A stretch of DNA of 64,000 nt from DATBGZ01 sp963803115 (GTDB lineage Bacteria > Actinomycetota > Actinomycetes > Mycobacteriales > Micromonosporaceae), in NCBI GenBank assembly GCA_963803115.1, contig CAWDLN010000019.1, positions 124,001 through 188,000 on the forward strand, given 5' to 3'. Position 1 is the first letter of the stretch. Every line of letters begins with the position of its first letter. The notes beneath the pieces are model-generated. The model saw only the letters and a program-made list of their open reading frames with translations. It was not told where the DNA came from and did not search any database. The position numbers and the translations under genes are program-made. Below are positions 53,982 through 62,200 of the stretch, piece after piece.

Positions 53982-54997
53982 GGCGAACCGTCCCGGGACG
54001 CCACCTCGACAACGACCTTGCCGACGTTCGCGCCGCGCATCAGCCGGCAGAACGCGGCTGGCGCCTGCGCGATCCCGACATGACGTTCTTCCAGCAAGCG
54101 CATGCGACCGTCGCGAAGCAGCGCCCCGACCCGTGCGGTGAAGGTGGGCCACAGGTCTTCGTGGTCGTAGACGACGAGCCCGCGGACGGTCGCCCGCCGG
54201 CCGATGAGCGGTCCGGCCGGCAAGGTCGAGGCAGGACCGTCGTTGTACTGGTCCATAAGACCGCACAACACCACCCGCGCACCGCGAGCGAGCTGAGCCA
54301 CGACGCCACGCAACACGTCACCGCCGGCGTTGTCGAGGTACGCGTCGACGCCGTCGGGACACGCCTCGCGCAGGCGATGGGCCCAATCCAGCGCCAGTCG
54401 GTCCACCGCCTCCACATAGCCGAAGTGGTCGAGCGCAACCCGTACCTTGTCCGGTCCGCCGACGAGGGCCACCGTCCGACACCCGGATATGCGGGCGAGT
54501 TGTCCCGCGGTCGAGCCGACCGCACCGGTGGCGGCCGAGACGACAACCGTGTCTCCCGGCGTAAGAGCCATCAGCCGGGTGACCGCGGCGTAGGCCGTCA
54601 GGCCAGGCATTCCGAGTACGCCCAGTGCCGCGCTCGGTGGGATGCCCTCGGGCGGGCTGACCGGTCGGGCATCCTCGGCATCGATGACCGCCCATTCCTG
54701 CCATCCGGTCTCCGCGCTGACCAGGCTGCCTGCGCGGTGATCGGCGGCCGGCACAACCACCTCGGCGATCGACCGGCCGGGCACCAGAGCACCGACGGGG
54801 ACGGCGGGCGTACCCATATGGCGGCCGACGAGCGCGCCGCGCAGGTACGGGTCGATCGACAGATCCAACACCCGTACCAGCAGTTGTCCATCGCCGACGT
54901 TGTCCGCCGTTGGTGCCTTTGCCGTCTCCAGACGGAGGTCGTCCTCCACCACCACGCCGTGCGGCGCGCGTTCCAGAACCACCCGCAGCTGTTGCAC
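53978..54997 (-). CDS. NADP-dependent MDR oxidoreductase (prostaglandin reductase type)
   Basis: 339 residues from GTG 54997, five bases after the upstream gene. SIDPYLRGAL is typical of the leukotriene/prostaglandin-reductase and curcumin-reductase group; the NADPH loop is SAATGAVGSTAGQLARISG. Reduces the double bond of alpha,beta-unsaturated carbonyls. Second MDR in the operon, suggesting two successive reductions or isomeric substrates. Confidence 0.88.
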   Translation of the reverse strand: MQQLRVVLERAPHGVVVEDDLRLETAKAPTADNVGDGQLLVRVLDLSIDPYLRGALVGRHMGTPAVPVGALVPGRSIAEVVVPAADHRAGSLVSAETGWQEWAVIDAEDARPVSPPEGIPPSAALGVLGMPGLTAYAAVTRLMALTPGDTVVVSAATGAVGSTAGQLARISGCRTVALVGGPDKVRVALDHFGYVEAVDRLALDWAHRLREACPDGVDAYLDNAGGDVLRGVVAQLARGARVVLCGLMDQYNDGPASTLPAGPLIGRRATVRGLVVYDHEDLWPTFTARVGALLRDGRMRLLEERHVGIAQAPAAFCRLMRGANVGKVVVEVASRDGSP

Positions 54998-55002
54998 TTC
55001 CG

Positions 55003-55452
55003 TTAGCCCACCTTGGTTTCGTTGATGAGCGTTCGCTTGACGCACACGCCGTGCTCGAGCCATTGCCAGACCCGCGAGCGGTGTCGTCCGTCGTCGGAGA
55101 GCACGATGAGTTCGAAGAGCCGTTGATCGACACTGGGGTCGGAGGACTTGTAGACCCAGGTCAGGTAGATGGTGTTCTCGTCCAGCGCCCAGGTCGTGCC
55201 CCTTATCCGGTCCGTGTCAAAGGTCATCCGGCCGTAGCCGTCGTACCGTCCCGGAAACTCGTGCACCTCGGTGCGCCCGTCCGGCCACGTGTACCGGTTG
55301 ATCTGTAGATAGTCGCCGGTCGCCGGGAAGCAGCAGGTCAGATGCGACCGGTGTCGGTCCACGATGGTCCCAGAAGCATCGACATGCGTATATTCACCCT
55401 CCCACTCCCCCTCGTGCCGTGCTAGCAGTGGCATTCCCTCCCGGATCCCCAT
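55003..55452 (-). CDS. Small beta-barrel protein of unknown function
   Basis: 149 residues from ATG 55452 with GAGGA five bases upstream. Beta-rich pattern with GEWEGEYTHVDASG, YLQINRYTWPDGR, and TIYLTWVYKS, suggesting a lipocalin-like fold (DUF3598-like; uncertain). It overlaps the end of the aldehyde dehydrogenase gene by 59 bases. Possibly binds the pathway's hydrophobic substrate. Confidence 0.65.
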   Translation of the reverse strand: MGIREGMPLLARHEGEWEGEYTHVDASGTIVDRHRSHLTCCFPATGDYLQINRYTWPDGRTEVHEFPGRYDGYGRMTFDTDRIRGTTWALDENTIYLTWVYKSSDPSVDQRLFELIVLSDDGRHRSRVWQWLEHGVCVKRTLINETKVG

Positions 55453-56875
55453 GCCTGTCCTCACTTTCAGCGGGGTACCACCACGGATCGGCGTTCGTTC
55501 CGTGGTTGATGAGAAAGGCCTGCCGACGCAGAAACCGCCGTAGCGATGCCGGTCCCATCCGGGAACCACCGAGACCGCTGGCCTTGAAGGAGTGCTTCTC
55601 GCCATCCCGCACGATCGCGGTCAGCGCCGCGTCGTTGATGCTGACGGCGCCGGCGTCCAGGCGTTGGGCCACGGCGAGTGCCTCCTCGACGCTGCCCGCG
55701 AAGACGGCCGCGGACAGCCCGTAGCACGTGTCGTTGGCCAGGCGCACCGCCTCGTCGAGATCGATGAAGGGCATGACCGGCAGCACCGGCCCGAAGGTCT
55801 CCTCGGTCATCACGGCCATCGAATGATCGACGCCGGTCAACACCGTCGGTCGACACCACCAACCATGGCCGTGACGCACCACCTGACCGCCGCAGCGAAC
55901 GGTGGCTCCCTTCGCGACGGCATCGTCGAGGTGCCCCTGGATGACGAGGGCCTGGTCCGGGTCGATGAGTGGTCCGATCTGCCCGTCCACGAGCCGTGGC
56001 CACGCGAACCGCAACCGCAAAGCCTTCGCGACCAGGCGGTCGACGAACGCGTCGAAGACCGTCGCGTCGACGTACACTCGCTCGATCGACTGACACGCCT
56101 GGCCGGCGTTGGCGGTGCCGCCCCACAAGACGGCGGAACTCGCTCGATCCAGGTCCGCGTCGCCGAGCACGACCGCGGCGTCCTTGCCGCCAAGCTCGAG
56201 GAAGGCCGGAATGAAGGCGCGGGCGGCGGCCTCGCCGACGAGCCGTCCGGTGGGCACGCTGCCGGTGAAGCAGATCGCGTCGACGAGGCCGATCAACGCC
56301 TCACCGGTCGGGCCCGCGCCCTCGACAACGGCGAGTACGTCGGCGAGATCGGGGACGGCCCGGACCGTGCGCATCAGGGGATCGATGAACCTCGGTGTAA
56401 CCTCGCTCGGCTTGACCAGGACCGCGCAACCCGCGGCGAGCGCCGGAATCGCGTCGATGAGGCCGAGCAGAAGCGGGAAGTTCCACGGACTGATGACGCC
56501 GACGAGCGGATAGGGCCGGTTCGACTGGCGCACCCGGATCCCCGGCACCGCCGAGTCGAGTTCGGACTCGGCGAGCATCGGCGGCGCCTCGCCGGCCCAG
56601 CGCCGCGCCATCGTGGCGACCTGCTGCTGCTCGAGAACCGATTCGTTGCGCCGTCCGGTGTCGCGAACCAGCGCCGCTAACAGATCATCGGCCGCGGCCA
56701 GTTCATCGGCCCAGAGGCGCAGGACCGCCGCCCGGCCATCGGCACCGAGTCGCTCCCACCGAGATTGACCCGCCCGGAGCCGACCGGCGAACGTGGTGAG
56801 TTCCTCGATCGAGGGCGGTTCGAGACGGCGCTCGATCTGGCCGGTACGGGGGTCGCGCACCGCGGGTACGTTCAC
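55394..56875 (-). CDS. NAD(P)-dependent aldehyde dehydrogenase
   Basis: 493 residues. SPWNFPLLLG (N-terminal), KPSEVTP, TGSVPTGR, catalytic Glu in LELGGKDA and catalytic Cys in NAGQACQSIERV; C-terminal FKASGLGGSRMGP. Oxidises an aldehyde to the acid. GTG 56875 overlaps the stop of the nitrilase-like gene (GTGA). Confidence 0.92.
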   Translation of the reverse strand: MNVPAVRDPRTGQIERRLEPPSIEELTTFAGRLRAGQSRWERLGADGRAAVLRLWADELAAADDLLAALVRDTGRRNESVLEQQQVATMARRWAGEAPPMLAESELDSAVPGIRVRQSNRPYPLVGVISPWNFPLLLGLIDAIPALAAGCAVLVKPSEVTPRFIDPLMRTVRAVPDLADVLAVVEGAGPTGEALIGLVDAICFTGSVPTGRLVGEAAARAFIPAFLELGGKDAAVVLGDADLDRASSAVLWGGTANAGQACQSIERVYVDATVFDAFVDRLVAKALRLRFAWPRLVDGQIGPLIDPDQALVIQGHLDDAVAKGATVRCGGQVVRHGHGWWCRPTVLTGVDHSMAVMTEETFGPVLPVMPFIDLDEAVRLANDTCYGLSAAVFAGSVEEALAVAQRLDAGAVSINDAALTAIVRDGEKHSFKASGLGGSRMGPASLRRFLRRQAFLINHGTNADPWWYPAESEDRHGDPGGNATASTARGGVGG

Positions 56876-57924
56876 GGAAGCACCCCCGCCTTGCGCAGCC
56901 GGTCGATCGCCTCACGCTGCCGCCGGACGAAGAACTCCCGGTCGAGTGGGCCCTCCCCCGCCTGCAGCGAGCCAGGTCGCTCAACATCGAAGCGCGCATA
57001 CTCCTGCGCCCACAGGGCCGTCTTCGCGCGCGAGAGCAGGTTGCCCATTCCCGGGCGCGATCGCTCGCGGCGCAGAGCGGCGAGGTCGAGCTCCGCACAG
57101 GCGACGACGCTCTCGCCCGGCCCCGCCTTGGCCAGCACCCGGCCGCCGTAGTCGATGACCTCCGAGCCACCGTTGGTCGAGTCCGCGCCGATCGCGATCC
57201 CGCTGATGCCGCCGGAGTTCGCGCTGACCACATAGGCCGCGTTCTCGATGGCCCGCGCCCGGCGCGCGATGGCCTTGGGCGTCAGCTCCGGGCTGGTCGC
57301 TTCGGAGGTCGGCTGGACCAAGACCTCGGCGCCCCGCAACGCGAGCGAGCGGCACAGTTCGGGATACAGGATCTCCTCACTCGCGACCGCAGCGATCGTG
57401 CCGAGTTCGGTGCGGGCCACCGGAAGCACAGCATCGGCACCGTACCGGTCAAGGTAGGCGTCCCACACGTCGTAGGGTGACGGCGAGTACATGGAGTGCA
57501 GGCGGTGGTAGCGCAGGACGACCTCGCCGGATGGGGCGATCAGCCAGCAGGCCTGGAAGTACAGCCCCGGAAAGGCGCGATCCCTTTCGTACGCATTGCC
57601 AGCAAGGTAGATCCCCAACCGATGCGCGATCGCGCCGAGGGCCTCGTACTCGGCACCGTCCTGATCGATGCCGGCCAGCGCAGCCCAGGCCGAAATCGGT
57701 TCGCCCATCGGGAAACCGGTGAACGCGTACTCCGAGAGAACGACGAGTCGGGTGTCTGGTCCATGCCACGCGACGGCGGCTGCGATCTGCCGCCCGATGC
57801 GGTCGATCGCCGTGCCGATCGCCGTTCGGGCGTCGTCGGTCCCCATCCCGTTGATCGCCATGGTCCGCGTCTGCAGCGCCAGCGCCCGATACGCCGGACC
57901 GACCACAGTGGACTCATCGGTCAT
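56872..57924 (-). CDS. Nitrilase-superfamily protein lacking the canonical Cys
   Basis: 350 residues. Carbon-nitrogen hydrolase fold: the first catalytic Glu is in VLSEYAFTGFP. The lysine region reads LRYHRLHSMYS (Arg where Lys is expected), and the nucleophile region reads AAVASEEILYPEL, with Ala/Ser in place of Cys. Conserved ILYPE-type sequence and RAIENAAYVVSANSGG keep the fold. Likely an amide- or acyl-handling enzyme of an atypical subfamily, or a non-enzymatic relative. Overlaps both neighbours by four bases. Confidence 0.85.
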   Translation of the reverse strand: MTDESTVVGPAYRALALQTRTMAINGMGTDDARTAIGTAIDRIGRQIAAAVAWHGPDTRLVVLSEYAFTGFPMGEPISAWAALAGIDQDGAEYEALGAIAHRLGIYLAGNAYERDRAFPGLYFQACWLIAPSGEVVLRYHRLHSMYSPSPYDVWDAYLDRYGADAVLPVARTELGTIAAVASEEILYPELCRSLALRGAEVLVQPTSEATSPELTPKAIARRARAIENAAYVVSANSGGISGIAIGADSTNGGSEVIDYGGRVLAKAGPGESVVACAELDLAALRRERSRPGMGNLLSRAKTALWAQEYARFDVERPGSLQAGEGPLDREFFVRRQREAIDRLRKAGVLP

Positions 57925-58394
57925 GGTGTGGCCTCCGGCCGCAGCCAGTCGCCGATCCCGTATGGGTCGGTGCCGGGCTGTGACGCGTGCTCGTGCACGA
58001 TGCGCCAGCGATCCGGCTCGCGCACCATCACCCACGTCATGCGCATGGGTGTCTGGGTCGATCCACCCGCAGGTCCGAGCACATCGAGCTCGACGATCCC
58101 GCTCAGGCAGGCCAGGGCCGCGGCGGCGTCGTCGCCGTGCAGGTGCGGGCCGTCGGTGAACTCCACCCGGCGCAGGATCAGGCCGGACTCGCAGAAGTCC
58201 CGCCAGCCCTTCGCAACGGCCTCATGGCCTCTGGTCTGCCACCGCGGTCCCTCAACGAAGACGAGGAGGTCCTCCCGGTCGGCGTAGGTATCAACGATCT
58301 CATCGACATCGCGGGCGACGACGGCGGTGAGAAATCGATGCAACGCCCCGATCGGGTCGGTGACGCCGTGCTGTTCATCGTGTCGTGCAACCAT
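57921..58394 (-). CDS. SnoaL/NTF2-like protein
   Basis: 157 residues. Cone-shaped NTF2 fold: N-terminal helices (ALHRFLTAVVARDVDEIVDT), then VFVEGPRWQTRGHEAVAKGW and the closing strands MTWVMVREPDRWRIVHEHAS. Such proteins act as small isomerases, hydratases or binding partners. First gene of the minus-strand catabolic operon. Confidence 0.8.
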   Translation of the reverse strand: MVARHDEQHGVTDPIGALHRFLTAVVARDVDEIVDTYADREDLLVFVEGPRWQTRGHEAVAKGWRDFCESGLILRRVEFTDGPHLHGDDAAAALACLSGIVELDVLGPAGGSTQTPMRMTWVMVREPDRWRIVHEHASQPGTDPYGIGDWLRPEATP

Positions 58395-58437
58395 CGGCCA
58401 GAACCTCCGTTGGATCCGGCATCGGGCTTCGGTTTTA

Positions 58438-58449
58438 GTCTGACTTTTG
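58438..58449 (+). promoter_or_regulatory. Candidate GntR operator 1
   Basis: GTCTGACTTTTG lies between the divergent SnoaL-like gene and gntR. The same motif with one change recurs, inverted, upstream of the MaoC gene. Confidence 0.5.
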
Positions 58450-58595
58450 AGATACTGTGGCACGCCGGAACGGGGTTTCGCTAGTTGGAACAACACTCGA
58501 CAAGTAGCGCGAGCTCCGAGGAACGAGGAGCGAGCGCGGATTGTCACAGAAGACTGGAAAAGCGGTATCGACGTGAGCACGGTCGAGGAGGCACA

Positions 58596-59366
58596 TTGAC
58601 CCGACGGGAAGCTGCGCGGCCTGCGTACGAGGCGCTGGCCGCGGCGCTGCGGGCCCAGATCATGTCCGGTGAGCTCAAGCCGGGCGATCGACTCCCGATC
58701 GAACCTGACCTGTCGGCGCAGCACAGCGTCAGCCGAAGCACCGTCCGCGAGGCGCTGCGCGTGCTCTCCAGCCAGCATCTGATCACCACGACGCGCGGTG
58801 TGGTCGGCGGCAGCTTCATCGCCCATCCCCAGCCCGACCAGATCTCCGGATATCTCGAGACCGGGATCTCCTTGATGACCCTCTTCCAGACGATCACGGT
58901 CGATCGCCTGCTCGAAGTGCGGGACATGCTGGAGGTGCCCGCCGCTGGCCTGGCCGCCGTCCGGCACGAGCCCGCCCAACTCGACGAGCTTCGGGCCACG
59001 CTGTTCGACCCGGGCGGTATTCCGACCGACGGTCTGTTCACGCGCAACCGGAGCTTTCACGAGGCACTCCTGCGGATGGCCGGCAACCCGCTGCTGGAGG
59101 TCGTGACGCAGCCCGTCTTCCGGGTCCTGGGCGAACGATTCCTCCGGGAGGCCGCGCCGAAACGGTTCTGGTCCCAGGTCGATGCCGACCACCGGGCGAT
59201 CCTCGCCGCGGTTGCCGCCGGCGACCAGGCCGCGGCAAGCGCGGCCATGCATGATCACCTCGGGCGGCTGCGGACGGTGTACACCCGCATCGACCGGGAA
59301 CGAACCAGCAAGCGCGGTCCACGGAGTGGAACGCCGTTTCTTGACCGGCAAAAATCAGACGTTTAG
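58596..59366 (+). CDS. GntR-family regulator (FadR subfamily)
   Basis: 256 residues from TTG 58596 (GGAGG five bases upstream). Winged helix with LRAQIMSGELKPGDRLPIE and SRSTVREALRVLSSQHLITT, then an all-helical FCD ligand domain. Lies at the head of the plus-strand operon and facing the minus-strand operon, so it probably controls both; the ligand is likely an acid or CoA-ester intermediate. Confidence 0.9.
   Translation: MTRREAARPAYEALAAALRAQIMSGELKPGDRLPIEPDLSAQHSVSRSTVREALRVLSSQHLITTTRGVVGGSFIAHPQPDQISGYLETGISLMTLFQTITVDRLLEVRDMLEVPAAGLAAVRHEPAQLDELRATLFDPGGIPTDGLFTRNRSFHEALLRMAGNPLLEVVTQPVFRVLGERFLREAAPKRFWSQVDADHRAILAAVAAGDQAAASAAMHDHLGRLRTVYTRIDRERTSKRGPRSGTPFLDRQKSDV
59349..59360 (-). 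promoter_or_regulatory. Candidate GntR operator 2
   Basis: Read on the minus strand it is GTCTGATTTTTG, the same 12-mer as operator 1 apart from one pyrimidine. It overlaps the end of gntR and lies about 35 bases before the MaoC start. Confidence 0.5.
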
Positions 59367-59394
59367 TGTGAGGCGCATCGAGCGGAGGTGCGCG

Positions 59395-59913
59395 ATGACG
59401 ATCAAGCCGGGGTGGGAAGGGCGGTTCTTCGAAGACTTCCAAGTCGGCGACGTCTACCCGCACCCGCTCGGTCGCACGATCAGCGAGGCCGACAACACGT
59501 GGTTCACCCTGCTCACGATGAACACGAGCCAGATGCACTTCAACGAGGTGTACGCGGCCAAGTCCGAGTTCGGTCGCCCGCTCGTCGTGTCCACGCTGAC
59601 CCTGGCCATCGCGGTCGGCCAGAGCGTCACCGACCTCACCCAGAACGCCTTCGCCAACCTCGGCTGGAACGACATCCGCCTCCCGGCTCCGGTCTTCGCC
59701 GGCGACACTCTGTGGTCGGAGTCGGCCGTACTGTCCACAAGGGAGTCTGCCAGCCGGCCGCACGCCGGCATCGTGACGGTCGCTACCCGGACCATCAACC
59801 AGGACGGCGTCGTGGTGTGCTCCTTTGAGCGGACCTTCTACGTCTACAAGCGCGGTGCGTCTGCTCTCGATGGGGTGCGACCACAGGCCACCGACGAATG
59901 GCCATCACCATGA
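59395..59913 (+). CDS. MaoC-family (R)-hydratase
   Basis: 172 residues, GGAGG before ATG 59395. Hot-dog fold: FEDFQVGDVYPHPLGRTISE, then DNTWFTLLTMNTSQMHFN (catalytic Asp/His equivalents) and RLPAPVFAGDTLW. Resembles mesaconyl-CoA and itaconyl-CoA hydratases. It overlaps the LLM gene by 16 bases. Hydrates a 2-enoyl-CoA. Confidence 0.88.
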   Translation: MTIKPGWEGRFFEDFQVGDVYPHPLGRTISEADNTWFTLLTMNTSQMHFNEVYAAKSEFGRPLVVSTLTLAIAVGQSVTDLTQNAFANLGWNDIRLPAPVFAGDTLWSESAVLSTRESASRPHAGIVTVATRTINQDGVVVCSFERTFYVYKRGASALDGVRPQATDEWPSP

Positions 59914-60947
59914 GCATTCGGATCACCTACGGGCCCTGGGGCGAGACGTTGGCAGAGTTGTGCGACGCCGCCCGGCGCGCCGAGGAGGCCGGCGCCCAGG
60001 TCGTGTGGTGCCCGGAACTGCACCGCAGCGCCACCGTGACCGCGGCGGCGCTCGCCCAGTCGACCCGACGGGCGCAGGTGGGAACGGCGATCGCGCTCGC
60101 GTTCACCCGGACTCCGATGACGCTCGCGCTGGAGGCGCTCGACCTGGACGAGCTTGCAGGCGGCCGGTTCGTCCTCGGCATCGGTAGCGGGGTCCGGGCG
60201 CTGAACGAACGCTGGCACAACGCCCGGTTCGGACGGCCCGCCGCGCATCTGCGCGAGACCGTACGCAACCTGCGGGAGTTCTGGGCCAAGGCGGGTGTGG
60301 GCGCGCCGATCGACCTCGACGGCGAGCACGAACCGATGCACCTGCGCGGATACCGGCGCCCGTTTCCCCAGGTCCGCACATCCATTCCAATCTACCTCGC
60401 GGGCATGGGTCCGCTCATGACCCGCCTGGCTGGCGACATTGGCGACGGTTGGATCTCGCATGAGCTGTGCAGCCCGGGCTACCTCAAGGAGCACAGCGTG
60501 CGCTGGCTCGCGGCCGGCCTGGACGCGGCCGGACGCACCTGGGACAGCATCGACGTGGTCGTCTCCGCCTTGTGCGCGGTTGACGGCGACGCCGGCCGCG
60601 CGCGTCGCTGGGCGGCCGGCACGGTCGGGTTCTATGCCTCTGTCGCGACGTACCAGGAGTTCTTCGCCTACCACGGGTACGGCCCTGAACAGGAGCGGGT
60701 CGTGAACGAGTTCCGCGCCGGCGCCGGCGCCGACGACCTCGGCGACTTCGTGAGCGACTCCATGGTGGACGCACTGACCCTGTCGGGCACCGCCGAGGAT
60801 GTACGCACCCGGCTGGCCGCCTACGAGGGTCTCGCGGACACCGTCAAGCTGACGCCACCCACGCACGGCGTCAGCGCCGCGGAGAGCCGAGCCTGCCAGG
60901 ATCACATCATCGACATGATCAGGGACATCACCGGGAGGGCAACGTGA
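59898..60947 (+). CDS. LLM-class (F420-dependent) oxidoreductase
   Basis: 349 residues. Luciferase-like TIM barrel; conserved VVWCPELHRSATVTAAALAQ, GRFVLGIGSG, and IYLAGMGPLMTRLAGDIGDG mark the F420/FMN group. Catalyses reduction or oxygenation of a pathway intermediate. Overlaps MaoC and the CoA-transferase genes. Confidence 0.88.
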   Translation: MAITMSIRITYGPWGETLAELCDAARRAEEAGAQVVWCPELHRSATVTAAALAQSTRRAQVGTAIALAFTRTPMTLALEALDLDELAGGRFVLGIGSGVRALNERWHNARFGRPAAHLRETVRNLREFWAKAGVGAPIDLDGEHEPMHLRGYRRPFPQVRTSIPIYLAGMGPLMTRLAGDIGDGWISHELCSPGYLKEHSVRWLAAGLDAAGRTWDSIDVVVSALCAVDGDAGRARRWAAGTVGFYASVATYQEFFAYHGYGPEQERVVNEFRAGAGADDLGDFVSDSMVDALTLSGTAEDVRTRLAAYEGLADTVKLTPPTHGVSAAESRACQDHIIDMIRDITGRAT

Positions 60948-62200
60948 GGCCGCTCGAGGATGTCCGGATCGTCAGCCTGGAACAGTATGGCGCCGGGCCG
61001 TTTGGAACCCTGCACCTGGCCGACCTCGGCGCCGAAGTGATCAAGGTGGAAGACCCACGGGTGGGCGGCGACGTCGGGCGGTACGTGCCGCCGTACCACG
61101 ACGGTGAGGACTCGCTGTTCTTCGAGACCTTCAATCGGAACAAGAAGAGCATCTCGCTGGATCTAGGCGTGCCCGAGGGTCGCGAGGTCTTCGAGGACCT
61201 GGTCCGCGTCAGCGATGCGGTCTTCTCCAACCTGCGCGGTGACGTGCCGGCCAAGATGCGGATCCGGTACGAGGACCTCAAGCACGTCAACCCCCGGATC
61301 GTGTGCTGCTCGCTCACGGGATTCGGCATGACCGGACCCCGGTCCGACCAGCCCGGCTACGACTACGTCCTGCAAGGACTCGCCGGTTGGATGGACCTCA
61401 CCGGCGAACCGGATGGGCCACCGACCAAGTCGGGACTGTCTCTTGTGGACTATTCCGGCGGCTTCGTCGCGGCGATCGCCCTGCTCGCCGGACTGCACGC
61501 CGCCCGCCGGGACGGCGTCGGCATGGACTGCGACGTCAGCCTGTACGACACCGCGATCGGGCTACTCAGCTATCCAGCCACGTGGCACCTGAGCGCAGGC
61601 TATGTCCCGGCCCGGACCCGGCACTCGGCACACCCGTCTCTGGTCCCCTTCCAGGCCTTCCGTGCCGCCGACGGATGGCTCGTCGTCGGTTGCCCCAAGG
61701 AGAAGTTCTGGCAGCGCCTCACGGTCGTCATCGACCGCGCGGATCTGGCCACGGACCCTCGGTTCGTTGACTTCGCCAGTCGAGGTACGCACCGCGACGA
61801 GCTGCTCCCGATTCTCGAGGAGATCTTCGCGACGAGGACCGTCGCCGAGTGGCTCGAGCCATTGACGGCGGCCTCTATCCCGTGCGCGCCCATCCACGAC
61901 GTGGCCGAGGCGCTGACCGATCCCCACACAGTGGCCCGGGGACTGGTCATGGAGACGTCGCACCCGGTCTTCGGCCGGGTCCGCGGCGTCGCTTCACCGG
62001 TCCGGGTAGGAGATCAGCCACCGTCGTACCGGCGCGCCCCGCGACGCGGCGAGCATGGCCACGCCGTGCTGCGAGATCTGCTCGGCTACGACGACGGACG
62101 CATCGAGGCGCTCGACCGGGCCGCCGCCTTCGGCGATGCCCCTGTCCCCATAGAAGCCCAGCGAAGTGGTCGGATCGAACCGGAGGCGGCAGCGCGATGA
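60944..62200 (+). CDS. CaiB/BaiF family CoA-transferase
   Basis: 418 residues. Class III CoA-transferase: RIVSLEQYGAGPFGTLHLAD, GAEVIKVEDP, NRNKKSISLDL and the acid region LTGFGMTGPRSDQPGYDYV (catalytic Asp). Activates an acid by CoA transfer. GTG start, ATGA overlap with the next gene. Confidence 0.92.
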   Translation: MRPLEDVRIVSLEQYGAGPFGTLHLADLGAEVIKVEDPRVGGDVGRYVPPYHDGEDSLFFETFNRNKKSISLDLGVPEGREVFEDLVRVSDAVFSNLRGDVPAKMRIRYEDLKHVNPRIVCCSLTGFGMTGPRSDQPGYDYVLQGLAGWMDLTGEPDGPPTKSGLSLVDYSGGFVAAIALLAGLHAARRDGVGMDCDVSLYDTAIGLLSYPATWHLSAGYVPARTRHSAHPSLVPFQAFRAADGWLVVGCPKEKFWQRLTVVIDRADLATDPRFVDFASRGTHRDELLPILEEIFATRTVAEWLEPLTAASIPCAPIHDVAEALTDPHTVARGLVMETSHPVFGRVRGVASPVRVGDQPPSYRRAPRRGEHGHAVLRDLLGYDDGRIEALDRAAAFGDAPVPIEAQRSGRIEPEAAAR

